DNA from: Syngnathus acus | Taxonomy: Eukaryota; Chordata; Actinopteri; Syngnathiformes; Syngnathidae | Reading direction: 5' to 3' | DNA length: 64,000 bases | Assembly: GCF_901709675.1 (NCBI RefSeq) | Contig: NC_051093.1 | Span: forward strand, 6,593,053-6,657,052 | Shown: positions 11,839 through 22,382 of the stretch, in pieces | Layout: each line of letters begins with the position of its first letter | Position numbering within the stretch: position 1 is the first letter of the stretch | Notes under the pieces: model-generated | Seen by the model: the letters and a program-made list of their open reading frames with translations, nothing else | What the model was told of the DNA's origin: nothing | Database searches by the model: none | Translations under genes and position numbers: made by a program

Positions 11839-13755
11839 ATGAAGCGATCTTGTTCCCCTTTAGATTCTTCTGGAAGCCGTGGACAAAATATCAAATTATT
11901 CCAATCTGAAGTAAGTGAAACCCTTTCGTTGTATCAAAAGTCAACGGACACGATGATGATGATGATGAGGAGTCTTCAATTTTTGACCGAGATGGTGGTT
12001 ATTTTTCTACACATGCAATTTTAAAAGTTAAAATTTCACCTGCATTAATGTACAGATTCAGATGCTACTGAAAGACGAAGTGCAAAAGAATAATACAATT
12101 TTGCAGGTTTTAGCCAAAACTGTTCAACATCTTCAACATGACCTGGATTATGAACGAGCCATCCAAAAACTTGAGGTTGGTAAACTGCATCACTGATGAG
12201 CTAGCTCATGCACTTTATACCTACAGATGTTAATTTGGATTTTTTTTCCCAGAAACGCTTTGAGAAGATTACAAAGAGAGCAGAAACAGCACTCACTGCC
12301 CTGAGGTCAAACAAAAAGGTTTGGATAACATTTTGCCTGCACATTTTTCTAATTCTAAATCATTTCTGTGTATATGACAAAGACGTGAATTTCAGAGTTT
12401 GCCGCTGTCTTGTGATGATGACGATGACGAAGTCATTATGTACGTAGGACAAAACACTTATTATTCAAGATCAGTTTGCATTTATGATCAAATCTTGTGA
12501 GTTTTTACAATGTCATGTCTTCCTCACCAGAATAGATTGCGATGATGAATTGGTGCCACACAGTAAGAGCCCAGTACTATTACAACTAACTGTTGTGTAT
12601 TTGTAAATTACTATTTGTTTCACATGTGTATTTATTTATCTGCAGAAAAAAGCAGCAGAAAAGAGGAAAGAGAAGAAAATGGGAACAACGATGTCTTGGT
12701 GAGTCCGAGCGAGTTTTCATTCCAATCTGATTATTTGCAAATCATGTCTTTCTTTTCAGGATACCACCGAAAATATTCAAAAGGAGTTGAATCAAATAAA
12801 AGAAGGTATGGTTATTATTGCTAAGTGTGTTTTTTTTTTTTTTCCTCTGACTCGTTCCTATACCTAATCCAGCGGTACAGCCTAAAACCAAAATGTAACA
12901 TTTTTGAAAAAAATTCAATATATCGTCTAGATCTACCACATATAATGAACACCCTAACCAAGGAATGTGATCGTCAGTCTGCTCCTTCTTCTAAGAGTGA
13001 GGTAAGATGCTTTTTATCAAAACATGACATGCATATTTTGACTAAATATGACTTTTGCTTGACATTTTCTTGCTTGCAAATTCATCCCTTCTGTGTGAAG
13101 CCCCTGACTACGCCGATGAATGAAGAATCCATCTCTGGCTGCCATGGCAACAACATCCAGCAGACAAACCCACAGCAGGTAATGTATTAACACAAAGCCA
13201 GATCTACACTCAATATCCAAATATTAATTTTCAGTTTAATTTCTAAATATTCACTCATCACTCTCCTTCCTCCGCTTTCCCTTAGTATGAAGCTGGGTAT
13301 CCTCCTTTGCACATTAACCCTTTCCCGGCTAAATTGACCATGGAGGCTTTGTCGTACAACATCCCCCATAAAGTGAGCGTCCAACTGGCTCTTATCGAAA
13401 ATCCCGCCGGCCTCTCAGTGATGTGGACTGCGGAGGAAATTAAACTCTCTTTACCACAGATGCAGAGCTACAGGTAAAACTAAAGTGTCATGGAAGGCAA
13501 TTGTGTTTTTGGATTTACATTCAATGTCTCTTTCTCTACACTAGCATTTACCTAACCATGGAAAAGGTCAAGGGAAGCGGAATTTTGCCAGACTGGAAAC
13601 TGTTGGGCAACGTGCCGGCCAAATCTCTGCCCATGTGGGTGACCATCACTAAGTACAAAAAGGGGCACAAGCTGTGTGTCGTCGTGGTAGGCAAGGACAT
13701 TTTTGGCCGCTACGGACCCTATAGTGACGTTGTAGCTGCAGTCGTTCCCGAGTAG
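11839..13755 (+). CDS. atf7ip2: ATF7-interacting protein 2 homologue (MCAF2-like), multi-exon, 330 aa
   Basis: Frame-consistent exons are 11839-11910, 12056-12175, 12253-12318, 12396-12439, 12531-12562, 12646-12698, 12873-13001, 13101-13178, 13286-13473 and 13545-13755 (TAG), totalling 993 nt. ATF7IP/ATF7IP2 proteins are nuclear cofactors of the H3K9 methyltransferase SETDB1; their C-terminal fibronectin type III domain contacts partners such as MBD1. Residues 25-86 form a charged, probably helical segment ([20 protein letters not shown]). Residues 93-107 are acidic around VIIID, a SUMO-interaction-like motif. About 221-327 is the FNIII domain, with W at LSVMW, then [16 protein letters not shown] and [13 protein letters not shown], closely resembling the ATF7IP family domain. 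The start is supported by an in-frame TGA at 11833-11835 if the acceptor at 11830 is used. It is shorter than the human protein (about 680 aa). Adjacent emp2 favours ATF7IP2 over ATF7IP. A 46-nt exon-like piece at 12760-12805 would break the frame. Confidence 0.88.
12760..12805 (+). other. atf7ip2: Frame-breaking 46-nt exon-like segment (candidate poison exon)
   Basis: It is bounded by a good acceptor (TTTCTTTTCAG) and donor (G|GTATGG) and, in the incoming phase, encodes the helix-like [15 protein letters not shown]. Its length is not a multiple of three. The next exon is open only in phase 0, so inclusion meets TAA after eight codons. Skipping it keeps the frame. It could be a regulated NMD cassette exon, a decoy, or the sign of an assembly error or of a missed micro-exon. 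Confidence 0.5.
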
Positions 13756-13854
13756 CCCCAGAGGACCTCATGGAATCAAATCTGAAGTCCACGTATATGT
13801 TCTGTTTTTGCTGCACATTAATACATTTTTCACAGTATCTTTTTAAATGGTATT

Positions 13855-14154
13855 GTGGTTCAATCCTTCGCAGAAGGTAGCAGCCATCTTTTGTTATTAC
13901 TAGAAGAAGAAACGATCGATACATTCGACATTTTGTCCACGAGCGACTCGCTGCTGCTTTCCCCGAGTCCTCAAAGTTCACATAAGGACCCGCATGGGAG
14001 AGAAACCGTTCTGCTGCAAAACCTGCGAGCGCTAAAAATCCACGAGGATTCAAACTAGCGATAAATTGTACACCTTCTACGACAAAAGACTGAGCAGCAC
14101 CACCACGCTGAAGGAGTTCTCCGAAAATCCTTTTTCTGTTTCCTGACAATCTCC
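13855..14154 (+). pseudogene. C2H2 zinc-finger gene fragment (broken)
   Basis: At 13979-14032 one frame reads HIRTRMGEKPFCCKTCER and then stops at TAA (14033-14035). This is recognisably the end of one C2H2 finger, a decayed H-T-G-E-K-P-F-type linker (here R-M-G-E-K-P-F) and the start of the next finger with its C-x2-C pair. No complete finger, KRAB/SCAN-like domain or long open frame surrounds it. It starts about 100 bp after the atf7ip2 stop and may be transcribed as part of that 3' untranslated region. Confidence 0.6.
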
Positions 14155-14160
14155 AATAAA
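14155..14160 (+). terminator. atf7ip2: Candidate polyadenylation signal AATAAA
   Basis: First canonical AATAAA after the atf7ip2 stop, 400 bp downstream, followed by GGGGATGGTGTCTTATGG (GT-rich). It could serve atf7ip2 or be a relic of the zinc-finger fragment it follows. Confidence 0.4.
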
Positions 14161-15007
14161 AGGGGATGGTGTCTTATGGATGGGGACAGTTGTACTTGCC
14201 ACTGAGGAGGTCGCCGCTATAAAACGCCTGGTTAGATAACCAATATGGCTTCTCGTTTATGAGGAGACTCGCTGAACTTGTGCACAAGAAGCCTGATTAT
14301 TATGCTGCGTATGACAGACAGTAAAATGAACCACAGTGGATCCGACCTTAGCGTCAGCAATTGTGCGTCCAGTAGGTCCGGTGTAATAGCGGAGCAGAAT
14401 GATCGGCCCCTCCGAGACCACTTAAAACAGTCTGACACACAAACACACTGTGGCCTAATCGGAGCTGACAGGGCTTATGGCTGAAGAAGATGGGCGCCGA
14501 AAAATAGTGCCGAGTAGCCAGATAGAAAAAGCAGAGGTGGAGCAGCAAGAGTGATTAAGGAACAAATGTGCTCTTTAAAGTTTTAAAGTGAAGCGCTTGG
14601 CAGAATGGCAGCCTCCCTCTTTAGTCCCTTCCCTCCTGTAAAATGGATGATGTCCATGGAATATTAGACTTCGCATGAATGTGCGCTCTAAGAGGTTTAG
14701 ACTTGTCATCTTAATCTTATGCGCCTCACCACTGAACTCTGGACCCTTAAAATTGTAGAATTACAAAACTACAAAAAAAAAAAAAAACATTGATCAACCT
14801 AAATGTGTGACCACTACTTTTAGCATTGTTGGTCATTTTAGGTCATAAAGTTCATATTTTTTTTCTTTTTTTTTTTTTAGTCTATGCTAAAAGCCAACAT
14901 AGATACACAGGAAAATGAATTCTGTTATGCAGTGAAAAGTAAATGGGTCATCTAAAAGCGAATATCCTCACAGCACATTGTGACGTCACTCGCATTTCTC
15001 GCATTTA

Positions 15008-15021
15008 CCACAAGATGGCGG
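15008..15021 (+). promoter_or_regulatory. YY1/CTCF-like motif
   Basis: CCACAAGATGGCGG contains the YY1 core AAGATGGCGG and matches the CTCF core CCASYAGRKGGCRS with one mismatch. It points right, toward the gene-free region. Confidence 0.4.
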
Positions 15022-15728
15022 TGTTTAACAGGGTATGTCACCGTGACAAGCCTGAATGAAATTCATCGTGGGGAAAATATGTGTAAATAACATTTCACAG
15101 CATTCTCTCACCATAATTGCCTATTGATCACCAGAAAACAAAAAAATAAATAAACAATCCACCCTCCATTTCAATTCATCCGTGAATTAAAGCCCACATC
15201 AAAATAACCTGAATGGTAAAAAAATCTTTTATAAATAACATTTGTCATTCTTATTGTCTGGATGTGCAAAGGACCTTGAAACAAATGAACACACGCACAC
15301 ACATGCATGATGCAGGTACACAAACAAACGCATACACACACTGACAAGAGCTAAAACATCCTCTTGAGAAGACAGGCTTAAGTCCTTTTACGCATGACTC
15401 ACCTCCGGTTTGAGTTATGCAAATTATTTATTCATAGCCACATCTCCACTCACTTTTGCTAACCATATGTTTTAAAGGTCAGGGAGTATTAAGTGTCCAG
15501 AAGTTTTGGAAGGTTCAAGGGGGGGATCATCAAAGTCACTGAGATTAATCCACTTGAGGGCATACACAAGCATCAGGAATCACACTAATCCTCCTCCATA
15601 AAGGTCTAAAAAAAAATTTTTTTAACTCTGAAAAATTTTAAGGCGGTGTGACGACAGTCCTCATTGGATAACTGCATCTTTGACCTTCATTGTAAAAAAA
15701 ACACCATCGCTGCTTTCAAATGTGACCC

Positions 15729-16040
15729 AAAATATAAAATTTGGAATAAATGAAATTTTGCATTTCCAATGAAACTTTTTTTTTGGGGAAAAAGTCTGTG
15801 AGTCTACAAAACCATTTTTTCTGTTTATTTAAATATACTTGGCCCCCTCCCATGACCTCACCAAGAAAAAAAAAAATTGCTCCACAATATAAAATTTGGA
15901 AGAAATGAAATTTTGCATTTCCAATGAAAGAATCTTTATCAACTTTTTTTGGGGAAAAAGTCTGTGAGTCTACAAAACCACTTTTTCCTCTTTATTTAAA
16001 TATACTTGACCCCGTCCCATGACCTCACCAAGAAAAAAAA
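15729..16040. repeat. Local tandem duplication, period about 155 bp
   Basis: Two adjacent copies share AATATAAAATTTGGAA, GAAATTTTGCATTTCCAATG, GGGGAAAAAGTCTGTGAGTC and CCATGACCTCACCAAG in the same order. They differ by small indels and substitutions. No inverted termini are seen, so this looks like a segmental tandem duplication rather than a transposon. Confidence 0.85.
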
Positions 16041-17715
16041 TTCTTACTCCGCCAATGAACAGCTGAGAAACCCAAACGCCATTTTTATTTTTATGTAGTT
16101 AAGTGAGAAAGACACAGCAGCTTTGCCATATTTTGACAGGGAAACTCAAATTTGCTTGGAAGCATGGCATGAAATCTTTATGAAAACCCCATGTGCCACA
16201 TACGCTTTTATGGCTGATTGTTTCTAACATAGACATATTTCCCTTTATTAAGATGTCGCTTTAAATTTTTAAAACATATCGGCTAATGCGTTGCCCAACG
16301 AGCGCCGTGTTTCAAGAGAGACGTCCAGAGGAGCTTCTTGCAGCCGAATTAGCAACACATCAATCTTTCATAGCTCGTGTTTTTAAGTTGCATCTATCTC
16401 TCTCTTGCCCGCCTTCCATTTGATGCGACTACTTTTGCCACATTTCACATTCACCGAGACAAACAAGCACCATCTCCTTCCATATTCATTTTCATCCTGC
16501 TCTTTCGTTTCATGTCAAACATTTTTGAACATGGGCATACTTGAATGCCACAGCAAATACAATTACATCACTGCTGATGATCAGAGTGTGTACTTTGGGT
16601 TTTATAATAGTTGTATGGAGCTTTTAAAATCATTTTTTTAACATAGTTTCAGAATTAATAGAATTACAAGCTCCCTAAAAGTAACTGTATGCACTTCACT
16701 GTTTGTATAAGTAGTCCAGTGCTTGACGTGTGCTCACAGTTTGATTTTTTTTCCTTTCTTTGCCATCATAAATATTTTATTTAGAGTTCCAGAAGGTTTG
16801 ATCCAACTGAACATCAACAACCACAAGAGCATGCTACAAAAGAAACAGCTTCTGACATGTGTCATTAAGTAGAATTTAAATTTGAGATTGATTTCCTTTA
16901 TTTCCGCCCGCCTGAAATTTGTCAAGTGTCAATTAAACACTTCAATGTTAAGAGTGGTTGATTCAGATGATGGTGTGAAATCCACCTGAATGTGACTCAA
17001 TTTTGCAAAATGTAGCAAAATAAGCATTTATGGACATGATATTAAATTGGTCACTCAAGTCCATTTTTTTTATTCTACCCCTTCGGGAACCAAAACAAGA
17101 AACATCAACAACACATCAAATGGCACATCTCAATGCATATCAGATTAGGCAGGTTGATTTGAATATGCTGACTGTGTGCGTGTGCTGTGTCCTGGTTTTT
17201 CCCTCGCACTCTTTGAGGTCAAATAAGGAGTAAACATTCGGGGAAGGAAGAATCATAGCCACGGGCACGCAGGCCCGCTCGCACACATAATTAAAGCGCA
17301 TACACACACCGCAGCGCAATTAATTCGTGTTCTAAAAATCACATTGGTTATGCTGTCAGGACACATTTTCATACACGCAATTAAAACAACACATAAAATC
17401 AATGACAGCCACAAAGCAAACTGCCCGCCACTTTCTACCCCGCAGGCTGGTGTGAAACAATCGGCACGCACACGAAGACCGGGAAAACTAGCCGGAGAAA
17501 ACGTAAGCGCTGCGACTACGTCTGGATGAGTGTCGATGTCACTTTGAGAAAAGAGCAAACATGAGGGCAGCGGAGAGAGGCGTGTCACATACCATCACTG
17601 CAGAGAGGTCAGTGTGTGATGACATCGCCAAGATGGACACGACTGCCAGCAGGTCTGTACGCACACGCGTGGACGCTGGCACGCACGCTTTGGGAAGGCC
17701 AGATATCATGGGACC

Positions 17716-17777
17716 TGACGTGAGCTCGGGGTTTACGTCTGATTGGCTGTCAGATGCACTCTGGTTGTCCTGACAAC
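17716..17777. promoter_or_regulatory. Clustered CRE-, NF-Y- and RFX-like motifs
   Basis: Within 62 bp are TGACGTGA (17716-17723, CRE-like), CTGATTGGCTG (about 17739-17749, inverted CCAAT/Y-box-like) and the near-palindrome GTTGTCCTGACAAC (17764-17777, RFX X-box-like). The surroundings (about 17440-17900) are CpG-richer than the flanks. This is compatible with a promoter or enhancer, but no attached exon is identified. Confidence 0.35.
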
Positions 17778-18078
17778 GCTTGTCCCTGCGGGACACCGGC
17801 GGCCTGAGCTCGGCAGACGAGCGAGATGCGACACTGCTGAGCGAGTGGGGAAACTTCTAAAGCGCCGTTTTCATTGTCGCGGCAGGGAATTTTTTTGTTT
17901 TGGGTAAATCTATGATCAAGATTGGACGACACCGCAGGATGACGACTCATTATTTCCTCAGGGGAGAGTCATCATGATGTGTTGGTATTATTAGCAAGAG
18001 AATACAACGCAATGGGATATTATAATATATGTGTGCACACAATAATTTTTCTTTATAGTCATTTTTTTTTTCAATCTA

Positions 18079-18156
18079 AAGTAACTCATTCACTACCATT
18101 GACGGATATAGACGTCAAAGATCCATTTGAACTAACATGGCGGTGAATGAGTTAAC
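18079..18156. mobile_element. Short palindromic repeat (about 75 bp)
   Basis: GTAACTCATTCACTACCAT near the left end is answered by the inverse ATGGCGGTGAATGAGTTAAC at the right end. The pattern of TAACTCATTCAC with an inverted partner fits a small MITE. A hAT-like MITE is inserted at its right edge, with 8-bp duplication GAGTTAAC. Confidence 0.5.
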
Positions 18157-18471
18157 CCAGGGGTGTCAAACTCATTTTTTTCGCGGGCCACATTGTAGTC
18201 ATAGCTTCTATCGGAGGGCCATTATGACTGTCAACCCAAATAAATGTACCTCATATTATATCCAGTAAAAGCTACAAAACAAATAACTCGTTTTCAAATC
18301 AGACGAGTAAAAACTGGTCAAATATTTAAAAAAAAAAAAGATATTAAAAGTGAAGACAATTTGCAATTCCAGTAATGACACACAAATTTGATGCACAATT
18401 TGTCTCCGCGGGCCACGTAAAATGATGTGGTGGGCCGTATCTGGCCCCCAGGCCTTGAGTTTGACACCTGC
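18157..18471. mobile_element. hAT-type MITE with 8-bp target duplication (315 bp)
   Basis: The ends CAGGGGTGTCAAACTCA and TTGAGTTTGACACCTGC are imperfect inverted repeats. Immediate flanks are identical 8-mers, GAGTTAAC at 18149-18156 and 18472-18479, the target-site length of hAT transposons. Internal GCGGGCCACATTGTAG and GTGGGCCGTATCTGGCCCCC are typical of vertebrate hAT MITEs. No transposase. Confidence 0.9.
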
Positions 18472-19479
18472 GAGTTAACCAATCACCAAAATACCCAATG
18501 GTCATATATATAGTTTGTTTTCCATGTCAGTAGATCTTGGGTGAAAAAAATCAGACTCTCCTGGGTTAAAGTTTGGAAACCTAAGTGCCATTTGCCTCGA
18601 TGTGATATCATCAAAGCGTCTGACTGCTATTGATTTATGTTGCTGCTCCTCGGTGAACATGCCCCATTTGCGCATCAGTACAGTGTGACCATATCTATTA
18701 TTGTGTTCCAGGATTGCAGGAGGCATATTCACGCCAACCTTATTGGAAATTAACAGCATAGGAATAACCCATCATTGATTTGTTCGCTACATCATCACAT
18801 TCAGGTAAGAAAGTCTCAATGCCCATAAAAACAATAGTCAGTATTACTCCTCACTATTTCGGCTAAATGTGAGTGTTTACTTTTTTGCCTGTACGCAATG
18901 TCTTCTCTCATATCTTTTCATTTGGCTGGAAATAGCCTTATTAAAACAGAATTCTGCTGCCTCAGTGTCTTATTTTCAGGCTTGGATAATGAAGCCGCAG
19001 GAGAGCCCCATTCACAGCCGAATTAAATCATTTTTCCCCTCACATGTGTACACACGCGCACTTTCAATCATTTGACCTATAACCTCTCACATTGTACCAA
19101 TGAGAACATGGCTATAAATAGCGCCAGAAAACAGGAGTTGACTAGGCATCACAAAGATGAATGACTCCACTCAACACGTACGTTTTTCTACCTGCAATCT
19201 TTATCATAGTATTTAGACAAAGCCATGTTTTTGCTATTGCTAACTGTTTTTCCTCAACTGCACTATGCTTTTTTTTTTTTTTTTTTTGGCCGGGCGTCCA
19301 CGGCAATAACAGCCGGTCAGTTTTGCCGTTCCCATATCGCCACACTTTATGGATGCTCAAACATCATAACTCACTTTTACAGAGTGACTTTTGTGATTTT
19401 GTCTTCTCCAGGTCTCAGTTCACATTTTTGGGTGGTTCTATGCCGTCATTGTATTTTGTTGTCTTTTCAAACTTGAGTC

Positions 19480-19519
19480 TGGAAAAAGAGGTGGTCGTCT
19501 TATATTCGGGCTAATACGG
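19480..19519. mobile_element. Terminal fragment of a TA-type MITE
   Basis: GTCGTCTTATATTCGGGCTA followed by ATACGG and TA resembles the right terminus of a family related to the CCGTATTTT...CTATAAG elements elsewhere in the window. The matching left end was not found, so it is probably truncated. Confidence 0.45.
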
Positions 19520-22341
19520 TATTTACGTACATGATGCTCTCATTATTCATACAACCTTTTTATTTTGTTAAAGCAGTTTGCTGTAGCAATCAAGTTATCC
19601 TCCTGATTAAAATCAATGCAGAGAATATTTTAATCCCGGCAGTTATTTGACATGAGACTTTCTGCTCCCTATGTGTGGAAGAATTGTGCAATATCCTCAT
19701 AGTGTTTCCATTATTGTCTCTCTTCTCCTCTCACTCTTATAAACAGTTGGATGACTGCTGAGTAAACACATTTCTTGGCTAGATTTTGAAAATTTCATTA
19801 AAAAAGAAATTTCACTCCTCCAAGCCCAGGATTGCTGAGCGTGCACAGCATACAACATCGCAGACACACAAAAGAACACCTGCACCTTTCCGTTAGCAAA
19901 CAAGCATCTCAGCTGGCAAGTGCTTCACTTAAAACAACTTCTAAACATGCAAGAGAAGGAACGCAGATGCTTGCCTCTACATAAAATTGTCAACCAGGCG
20001 AGCCTCTGGCTCCTTTTTTTTCTTGCCCAATTTCACCGCTTAGGGATTAACAGTGCTCTTATTATAAAAAGGAGCTACATTTGTCACCTGTGACTTTTTC
20101 GAATAAACAGCTCGTCTAAGATCTTAATAGCTAGTAATTCTTTTTTTTTATAACTAAAGGAACAACATAAACAGTAAAGCAGCCATGACTTCTCATACAC
20201 TAAACAAAAACACTTTTAAAACTCATAATCAGCTGTCTCACATTGACACATTAGTCAAATAAATAAAATTCTAAATTCAAATTTACATTTCTGCATAAAA
20301 TCTGATTTTTAAAATAATTTTCGACCTTGCATGCACATATATTATTTGTACAGTAATATATTTAGCGTTAGCATATTGGTCCATTGACTCAATGTTGACT
20401 TGTTTTCTGCACCTTTTTTTTTTTGTAGCACCAGCCAAGAAAATGACAGCATTTATTGTTCATGACAGCTGAACTTGAAATCGCCAGAGCAGCTACAACA
20501 ACACAGCATTTTGGTCGAAAATCCCTTGAAAAATTAATGACATACATTGCAACCTATTTTTTTTTTTTTTTTTTTTTGATATGCAGCAGTTGGATTAGAT
20601 TCCTTTTCCCCCTCTTTAATCTCCTGCATTTACATAGAGTAAAATTCTTTGGACAATTTACATTTAGCAAAGATTTACATATACACAAGGAGATAATGTA
20701 AATTGTATACTTTGCACAGCACTGGAGAAAATGTGTGTTTGTAAAACAATATATAGTGTCACGCACCCTAAAATATTTTCACCACTATGCCTCCGATAGA
20801 AACCACAATCACAGAAACATGCTGGAAATCAATTATATAATGTGCCAGGCATTTTGTGCTCAGGTGACGAGCGGGCTATGTGTAAATAGTTAAAATCATG
20901 GCAGGAAGGAAAATCACTCAATTGCATACGCTTGAAATCAGAGCTAAGAGCAGAATTGTGAAGTGGAGTTTGCAAGTCATCTAGGAGAGAGGAAAGGTTG
21001 CATGATAGGACAAAAGGAGGCAAACAGGAAACAAACGGTGATGTATTTGTGTGTGTGTGTGTGTGTTTGTGATCCATATAAAGGGGCCATAAGGGTACGC
21101 TAGTTATAGCATAAGAGAAGGTTATGTCAACATTGATTTCTCCTTCAGTGGAGTTCTCTTTCTCTTTAACCTTTTCATGTACAACCTTTGTAGCTTCAAT
21201 CATTTTCTGTCATTTCTTATTGCAATGTTAGTTCCTTAATAGGATAATAATTGGATGGAAAGTCATTTTCGCTAATCAGAAGTAGAAGTACTTAAATCAA
21301 TGAGTTTAGTCGTCGTGTCATCCAATGGAGGAAAATGAAAAACAAAATTGGAAATTTTCATAGGGAAGGATTTTGTCGATATTATTTCTTTATTATGCAA
21401 ACAACTGCTGCGGCAAATAATTAAGCTGTTTTTGTTGGTGACGAAGCATGCAATATTTTTTTTAATCATTTATTTATTTTTGAACAATATAAAAAAAGAA
21501 AAGTAATTTACATCTGAAAGTAAGAAAAGCAGAAATTAAGATAATAATAATAAAATAACAAGACACATTGTTCGAAAAAGGAGTGGGAAGAAGTATAATT
21601 CTAGTTACTAATCATAGTTATCATAACGTAAAATATTCTTTGTTTATTCATCACTTTTTTACTGAGTATATGTAGTATGTGCCGGCCAAAACTTCCTTTT
21701 TTCCGATATTAGAGCTCAGATGAAAATTGGAAAAAATAATGAATATGAAAAGGTGTGAATGCTTCTCAACAACTCATCAGTGAGCCGTGGAAATATTTTC
21801 ATTTTGTCTTTGGACTTTGGAGACAGGTCAGTTTCAAATAACAGATCTATAGAAAGAATAATGCAAGAACGATCAACTTGGGAAGTGAAAAGTATTTCCT
21901 AAAAATACAGTCCAGAGAGAGATGCCAGTATTTGATGGACAAGCAATTGAAGAATAAGATTGATCGGGATGTGAATACTAATAATGTTCTTGTCGAAGCA
22001 TTCCGAGATCTCTAGCTCTCACCTCCTTTCCTTCCTTGACTCCCACTTTCATCCCTCCCCACTTGCCCTCTTTCCCATCCAGCCTCTTTTTCAATTCCCA
22101 CCTTCATTTCTCTGCTGCTCTTTCCCCCCCCTCTTATCTCTCTGCAGAAACAAACACATTAGCAGAGATCAGGGAGGGAATCACGTCATCTTTAAGTCCT
22201 CCGAACCCCTGCTGTTGCCCAACAGAGCGTTACGCAGTGCAACATCAATGTGTATGGGTCTCGGCTTTTTTTTTTTTTTTGGCGTTAACACATGATTAAG
22301 CATGCGCATGCTTATTCGTGCCCAAAATGCACAAGTTGGAA

Positions 22342-22344
<3 letters not shown>

Positions 22345-22381
<37 letters not shown>
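22345..22381. repeat. (GT)n microsatellite
   Basis: An uninterrupted TG/GT dinucleotide run of about 37 bp. Confidence 0.9.

Positions 22382-22382
<1 letters not shown>

Larger units (their letters stand above)
14161..18078. other. Gene-free DNA after atf7ip2
   Basis: No coding exon recognised. Contents are A/T homopolymers (14772-14787, 14849-14878), a YY1/CTCF-like motif at 15008-15021, a local duplication at 15729-16040, and a CpG-richer stretch at about 17240-17900 with clustered CRE, CCAAT and RFX-like motifs. Confidence 0.6.

Noticed and set aside
15729-16040. A transposon with long direct repeats (LTR)
   Set aside because: Only two adjacent short copies, no TG...CA ends, primer site or internal coding region.
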